A stretch of 64,000 bases of DNA, from positions 171,764,361 to 171,828,360 of the forward strand of contig NC_081406.1 of NCBI RefSeq assembly GCF_030272615.1, written 5' to 3'. Position numbers and translations under genes: made by a program. Below the pieces are notes generated by a model. The model did not search any database and had not been told where the DNA came from. It saw nothing but the letters and a program-made list of their open reading frames with translations. Position 1 is the first letter of the stretch. Every line of letters starts with the position of its first letter. Shown one piece after another: positions 58,649 through 64,000 of the stretch. Origin of the DNA: Cryptomeria japonica. Lineage: Eukaryota > Streptophyta > Pinopsida > Cupressales > Cupressaceae.

Positions 58649-59142
58649 AGCTCTCATTCCTCCATTTCATATCCAAGTCTTTAGCATCACACTTATAGGC
58701 ATTTTACTAAGCATTTTAGTCTCTCTTTGAATAGAAATAATCTAATAAGCATTTTAGAAGTATTTCTCTTTATCATAATAATCGTATTAAGCTAGTGTAT
58801 CATGTTAGGATGGTTCTTTTACTAATCCTTTCATCTTATCATCATATACATGCTATTTTAATTCATGTTTGTTAATATCATGCACATTTAAGATTGCATT
58901 CATGTTAGATTGATCAAGCATCCCTCATTCTCATGATTATCATCCCTAAGTCAATTTGCTCAATGATGTAAGAGAAAAGGCATTGGCTTGAGGGGTTTTG
59001 TGAGATAGAGAAAAATGGAACATCCCTTGGGAAGTTGATTTATTCCATATAGCTCCATAACTTGCACCAAGAGTCTCATTGGTGTGTGGACAAGTCCTGA
59101 ATTCTTATTTTTCATTTCATCGCACCACTTTTCCTACACACA

Positions 59143-60600
59143 AATACAACTCAATAGGGAGGCATAATTTGGTAATAAAGTCAACTCTCTTATTCACAAA
59201 AGTGAAAAAAAAAAAGAAAAATCAAAAATCCCCTAGTGAAAACCTCTCTGAGACATGTTTAGACATGGAAAAGGTTAAAAACAAAGGATGTATCTTCTAG
59301 TGAAAATCTAGATCGGGCACTAGAAGATGAGCGACTTGACTTGCATACCATGTTTCCTCTGCTGCTAGAAAGATCATCATTCCTCATTAAAGAGACCAAC
59401 CCTGTCAATATGGGTACCAAAGACAATCCAAAGAATGTGCTTGTCGCTAACTTCCTTAAAGAGATGCAAATAAACTTTGTTTGGTCTTACATTGACATGT
59501 CAGGCTTAGATCTAGAGCTAGTAGTACACAATCTTGTTCTCAGACTAGAAATAAAACCGGTTAAACAAAAGCTTCGCAAGATGCACCCTCAAATTATAAT
59601 CCTTGTTAAGGCATAATTATAGAAGATGCTCGATGTTGGCTTCATTAGACCCATTGATTATCCTAAGTGGGTCTCCAATATTGTACCTATCGGAAAACTT
59701 AACGGGGGCATACGAATTTGTACAAAAATTAGGGATCTCAACAAAGCTTGTCCTAAGGATGATTTTCCCCTACCAAACATTGACATGATTGTTGACCTTA
59801 CAACTAGGCACGAGATTCTTTCTTTGATGGATGGCTTCTCCAGCTACAACAAAATCAAAATTGCAGATGAAGATCGACATAAAATAACTTATACCACACC
59901 GTGGGGAACACTATATTATTAGGTCATGCCCTTTGGGCTAAAGAACATAGGTGCCACCTATGAAAGATCCATGATGACCATTTTCCATGACCTTCTGCAT
60001 GACATCATGGAATGTCTAGATGACCTCCTAGGAAAATATAATATGTGTGAAGAATCTATCCCTAGCTTGAGAAGAATATTTGAAAGACTAGAAAAGTACA
60101 AGCTACGACTAAATCCTAAGAAGTATTTCTTTGGGGTCACATCTGTAAAGTTGTTGGGATTCATTGTGTATTATAGAGGAATTAAAGTAGATCTGGCTAA
60201 AGTCAAAGCAATCATAGAAATGCCTCCCCATAAGATGCTTAAGTAGCTTCGCAGTCTATAAGGAAAGCTTCAGTCCATCCATTGGTTTATCACACAACTC
60301 GCAGACAAGTGCCATCAATTTTCACATCTAGGACACCAAGTTTTATTTGGATTTCTTATGCCATAAATATTTTGACAAACTTAAAGATTATTTGGCACCC
60401 TTCACTATTAATGCCTCCTATCCTAGGACAACCACTACTTATGTACATCTCAACCATTTCACTGGCCCTGGGGGCATTACTTGCACAAACTGATGACCAA
60501 GGTAAAGAGTGTGTCATCTACTACATCAGTTGCACCCTAGTTGGATATGAGCTTAATTACACTGCAATATTATGGGCATGCCTTGGTATAGTTTTTTAGC
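59143..60600 (+). pseudogene. Element A reverse transcriptase
   Basis: Begins with the right half of the linker and TSD AATAC. RT motifs: KPVKQKLRKMHP, then after a TAA at 59614 SNIVPIGKLNGGIRIC, NKACPKDDFPLPNIDMIVD, LMDGFSSYNKIKIADED and WGTLYY. A TAG follows at 59920, then MPFGLKNIGATYE. The catalytic site reads MECLDDLLGK where element B has EDYVDDLL, so a residue is lost. RLNPKKYFFGVTSVKLLG follows. A TAG near 60243 and a frame change near 60330 follow. More decayed than element B RT. Confidence 0.9.
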
Positions 60601-61540
60601 ACTCGGAAGCTTCACCACTATGCACTCAATCACAAGACCAAGCTCATAGTAAAGATTGATCCACTCAAGTACCTATTATCAAGGGAGACTCTCGCCAGAC
60701 ATATAGCTAAGTGGGTTATGCTCCCAACAAATTTGGCATAGAGTATCTAAATTGAAAAGCAATTAAAGGACAATTTATTTCTTACCAATTGGCCAATGCT
60801 CCTCTTCAAGGAGATTATCCCCTCATTGCAAAAATTTTAGATGATTCTATCATGACACTTGCATAGTCTAAGTGGTAGCTATACTTCAATGGCTCTTGCA
60901 TGCAACATAGATCAAGGGAAAGCATTCTACTAGTCACTCCACAAGGCAACTATATACCCAAGTCCTACAAGATAGAATTTGCAAGCATAAAAAATGTCAC
61001 GAAGTATGAATCTCTCATTACTCAACTCCATTTAGCTATTCAATGAAAGATCACTAACCTACAAGTCTATGGATACTCCCAACTTATCATTAAGAAAATT
61101 CAATGATGAGTACAAAACCAAATATGATAAGCTACTTCCTTATTGCCACATGGTGGAAGAATTCAAGAAATAATTCACTACCATCCAATTTGAGCAGATC
61201 CTCAGGACGAACAATGGAGTTGTGGGTGCTATGGCTACTATCGGTTCCCTCTTGCATATGCCAAAAAATAGTTAGAAGTGTGAATTCTTGGTCGATCATC
61301 TTCTAGTCCCAGCATACGATGTCCTTGGGTCTGACATGGTGTGTTTCCTTATTGGTCTTTATTCCCCCTAGTATCAAGAAACGTATGCCTACCTTCACGA
61401 TAATACCATTCCCCCTCACCTCACCAAAACCCAACAATAGAACTTCATCTGTTGATCCACTCATTACACAATCCTTGGTGATACCCTATTTTGAAGGCAC
61501 TTTGATGGAACCCTCCTAAGGTGTTTAAACAAAGAGAACA
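60601..61540 (+). pseudogene. Element A RNase H domains (two, decayed)
   Basis: Three-frame remnants. The first RNase H ends near 60780 (KLHHYALNHKTKLIVKIDPLKYLL-like residues at 60610-60690). The second, archaeal-type, is at about 60860-61110: WQLYFNGSC (FDG to FNG, so the first Asp is lost), IKNVTKYESLITQL and VYGYSQLIIKKI. Numerous stops. The layout equals that of element B. Confidence 0.72.
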
Positions 61541-62676
61541 AGCATTACATGAGGTACACAAAGGTATTTATGGGGCACACTCAAGTGGCCTCACTTTGGC
61601 TAAGAAGCTCTTGTACACTAGATATTACTGGCCCACAATGGAATAGGATGCATATCACTATGTCAAGAAATGTTTTCCTTATGAGAAACATGGTGATAAG
61701 ATACATGTGTCATCTCAGGATCTACATACATTCATTACACCTTGGCCCTTCTCATAGTGGGGGCTCGATCTCATTGGAAAAATCCATCCCACCTCATCTA
61801 ATGGTCACAATTTTATAATCATTACCACTGAGTGCTTTACCAAGTGGGTGCAAGCCATACCACTCACCTTTACCACTAGCAAACAAATTGCTAAATTTAT
61901 CCTAAACTACTTAATCTGTCAAAATTAAATCCCTAAGATCATCATTACAGACAATGGAAAACCTTTCAGGAATCAGGAAATCAAAGAGCTATGCCAAAAA
62001 TTCTCCATCCAACACCGCTTTTCCATTCCATATTACCCACAAGGTAATGGTCAAGCTGAGGCTTCTAACAAAACTCTTATCAAAATCCTAAAGAAGATAG
62101 CCCATGAAGCTAGTCGGGATTGGCACTTGCAACTCCATCCTGCCCTTTGAGCCTACCGCATAAGCATCTGCATGCCCACAAGATTCATGCCATACTCCCT
62201 AGTCTTCGATTCTAAAGTTGTCCTCCTCCTTGATATTGAGATTCCTTCACTTCGAGTGTCATTGCAGAACATCCTTCCTGATGAAAAGTATAGAGTAAAC
62301 AGATTACAAGAGCTTGAACTGGTAGATGAAAGGCACCTCAAGGCCTTGAATTATATATGTCTACCAGAATTGCCTATGACTAAGCTACAACAAGAGAGTC
62401 AAAACCCGATAATTTGACATTGGTGACCTGGTGCTTATGAAAAATCAGAGGAATCTTCAAGACCGAGAAAACAAAGGCAAGTTTGAGCCTAATTGGCTTG
62501 AACCTTATGTCAGAACTGCAAAGTATGGTTCAGGAGCCTATAAATTGGCTACACTTGAAGGCAACCCCTTGGATGAGCCCATGAACATCATGAATCTAAA
62601 GAATTTCTATGCCAAGTCTTCAAAGTATACCAATTCTCAAAAATCAGAAAAAGATCAAAAAAATCATAAAATGTAA
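61541..62676 (+). pseudogene. Element A integrase
   Basis: Zinc region HEVHKGIYGAHSSG near 61550, then YYWPTME and a damaged C..C. Core: WGLDLIGKIHPTSSNGH (first Asp, about 61760), IITDNGKPFRNQE (second Asp, about 61945) and PYYPQGNGQAEASNKT (Glu, about 62050). All three catalytic residues are kept, unlike in element B, but stops at 61754, 61925 and 62149 and frame changes break the chain. C-terminal part 62431-62676 (NRKFEPNWLEPYV-type, GAYKLATLEGNPLDEP). Confidence 0.88.
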
Positions 62677-64000
62677 TAAAAAAATGAAAAAAGCAAAAAA
62701 AGTAACGAAAAATAATTCCGTTCATCAGTGAAAACCATATTTTGGTGCTATGGGCAAGTACCTTGGTGAAAAAATGTTCTCAGGTGTCAAGGTAAATAAG
62801 TTAGATCCACCATCTACTTGGACACTTTATCACATTCTCTTATATTACCCTCCCTCCGCACTGATATCCCTTTCATCCTTTGTTTCACTTATGCATATCC
62901 ATATCCCTTTCCTATTCATGCAGGAACTCTTCACCCTCATTGTTCACCTACATCCTTGCATCGATCCTCCATCCCCACTTCCTCCTCTTGATATGATGAG
63001 CTATCTTCCATCCCCACTCCCTCCTCTTGAAATGATGAGCTATACTTTGAACCTTGAATAAGGATCGAACCATCAAGCTAAGCTTCATCCCATTACACTG
63101 AGCTTCCCCCATCTTCTGAGCTTATCCTTGTAATCTGAGCTTCTTCTTGACTTGTGCATGAAACCCATCCACACTATGCTAATCAAATCTTAGTGACCAT
63201 GTTCCTATCTGCATGCACTTGTGCATCCACCTAGTCTATTGCCTATTTTTCTATCCCATTAGTTACCTTTTCCTATCAAGATGCATCCTTCCCATGTCTG
63301 GAAGTTTACTCAATTCCTTGTCCTACTCTTGGCAAGAGATATTAGTTGGCCATGTGTATATCATTTGCATGAATTTTTTTTCACTTTTATTTTTATTTTG
63401 TGTCCTATGACTATTCCTACCTTGGGCTACCTCGATCAATCCATATCTTGGTATGTCTCAGGTTGGTGTATATTGGGGCATCTTTTGTGGTTTTGTGTGT
63501 TTGATGATTTCTCTTGTATGATCCAATAGTCTCACACTTACACCATCATTGGTGTTTGTGAATCTGTGTGCATTGAGATGCCTATTGTCTAAGAGTCTAG
63601 TAAACACCTTGGATATTCACAACATCTTGATTGTTACAATCAACGGTGTAGATAATCCCTGGTAATATAAAACTAGGTTTTCTCTTCACATCTACACAAC
63701 AAAAATACCATCCATCCACTCATTTCTCTTCATTCACTTTTCTTGGAGACTCTGATTTATTCATTCCACCTCTCCTTTCTCCTCCTATCCAATCTATTTC
63801 ATTATATTATGGCTAGCACATCACAAAAAGTTGCCCATCTCCATTTTGCATTATCATATCCATTGCATTTTGGTTACAACTCCATCATAGGTCTTATTTG
63901 CATGATCATTTTAGAATCGCATTAGGTTGCATTGCATCTAATGTTAAGATTCATTTGCATTACCCATATTTAGCTTGTGCATGGTATAATTATTTTCATA
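62677..64000 (+). other. Element A region downstream of integrase, non-coding
   Basis: No domain recognised. A 39-bp direct repeat at 62969-63047 (CCATCCCCACTTCCTCCTCT...). TATA-like AATATAAAA at about 63664 could belong to the element's LTR, but its start and partner are not visible. The element continues past the window. Confidence 0.5.

Larger units (their letters stand above)
34086..59142 (+). mobile_element. Element B: Tat/Ogre-like Ty3/gypsy retrotransposon, 25 kb with nested insertions
   Basis: LTRs at 34086-36971 and 53928-59142 start (T)GTAGACATA and end ...CACACA. Flanking 5-mers are AATAC at 34081-34085 and AATAC at 59143-59147. The internal order is primer site, long leader, gag, protease, G-patch, RT, RNase H, archaeal-type RNase H, integrase, antisense ORF, purine tract. 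The second RNase H and the antisense ORF place it in the Tat/Ogre group (established family features). Without the two solo LTRs and LINE-2 it would be about 18 kb, long even for this group. All frames carry stops. Confidence 0.92.
53928..59142 (+). repeat. Element B 3' LTR (interrupted by LINE-2)
   Basis: Starts TGTAGACATATAAAAATGACC, matches the 5' LTR for about 40 bp, then LINE-2 intervenes, and the LTR resumes near 58043 (TAATTAAAATTACC) to ...CCTACACACA at 59142. Compared with the 5' LTR about 280 bp (34125-34405) are missing at the LINE site. Confidence 0.9.
30807..64000 (+). mobile_element. Element A: Tat-like Ty3/gypsy retrotransposon, split by element B
   Basis: Two plus-strand halves belong together. 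Gag, protease and a G-patch linker lie at 31102-34085, and linker, RT, RNase H and integrase at 59143-62676. The left half ends ...TGGAATAC at 34085 and the right half starts AATACAACTC at 59143, so AATAC is the duplicated target of element B between them. Element B's own gag-pol linker gives the expected continuation across this gap (an IDWD motif, then a segment with FTKVKK/LSHKSERNK-like residues). Its 3' LTR lies past the right edge and its 5' LTR is uncertain. Many stops in all parts. Confidence 0.85.

Noticed and set aside
62677-64000. 3' LTR of element A
   Set aside because: No TG start with purine tract, no 5' partner visible in 22301-23402; a TATA-like word alone is not enough.

Overview
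The window is nuclear DNA of a seed plant with a large, repeat-filled genome. No host single-copy gene, tRNA, rRNA or CRISPR array was found. Almost everything is decayed retrotransposon sequence: two non-LTR (LINE) elements with plant-type RNase H domains, one Ty1/copia element, two long Ty3/gypsy elements of the Tat/Ogre kind, and two solo LTRs. Stop codons and frameshifts break nearly every frame, so most coding features are pseudogenes. The mix and age of elements fits a gymnosperm, but that is an inference and no marker gene settles it.

Layout. (1) 1-16460, + strand: LINE-1. A 2.25-2.33 kb module (ORF1 with DUF4283-like and CCHC parts, plus the first ~640 bp of the ORF2 endonuclease) is repeated head to tail, with four full units and one partial unit cut by the window edge. 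The last unit runs into a single ORF2 body (reverse transcriptase, zf-RVT, RNase H), a third coding segment and a 3' UTR. (2) 18239-21276, - strand: a broken reading frame of ~1,012 codons of unknown family, with a cluster of TTGAAC/GTTCAA words upstream. (3) 23403-30806, - strand: a nearly complete copia element with two LTRs, an initiator-Met tRNA primer site and a purine tract. (4) 30807-64000, + strand: Tat-like element A, split in two. Its gag-protease half lies at 31.1-34.1 kb and its RT-integrase half at 59.1-62.7 kb. (5) 34086-59142, + strand: the splitter, Tat-like element B (25 kb), flanked by a 5-bp duplication AATAC. B has taken three insertions itself: a solo LTR in its 5' LTR (35483-36954, duplication CACTT), a solo LTR in its gag-pol frame (41721-43234, duplication GTTAC), and a 5'-truncated LINE (LINE-2) in its 3' LTR (~53966-58042, - strand).

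How the parts relate. A is older than B, and B is older than its solo LTRs and LINE-2. B has the order gag, protease, G-patch-like segment, RT, RNase H, second (archaeal-type) RNase H, integrase, then an antisense ORF with a plant mobile domain (PMD) before the 3' LTR. Degenerate TAGCGCAT words are clustered in its leader and, in opposite orientation, upstream of the antisense ORF. The most interesting items are the antisense PMD ORF with its flanking word clusters, the LINE module array that appears to have been amplified from an already defective founder, and extra ORFs downstream of RNase H in both LINEs.
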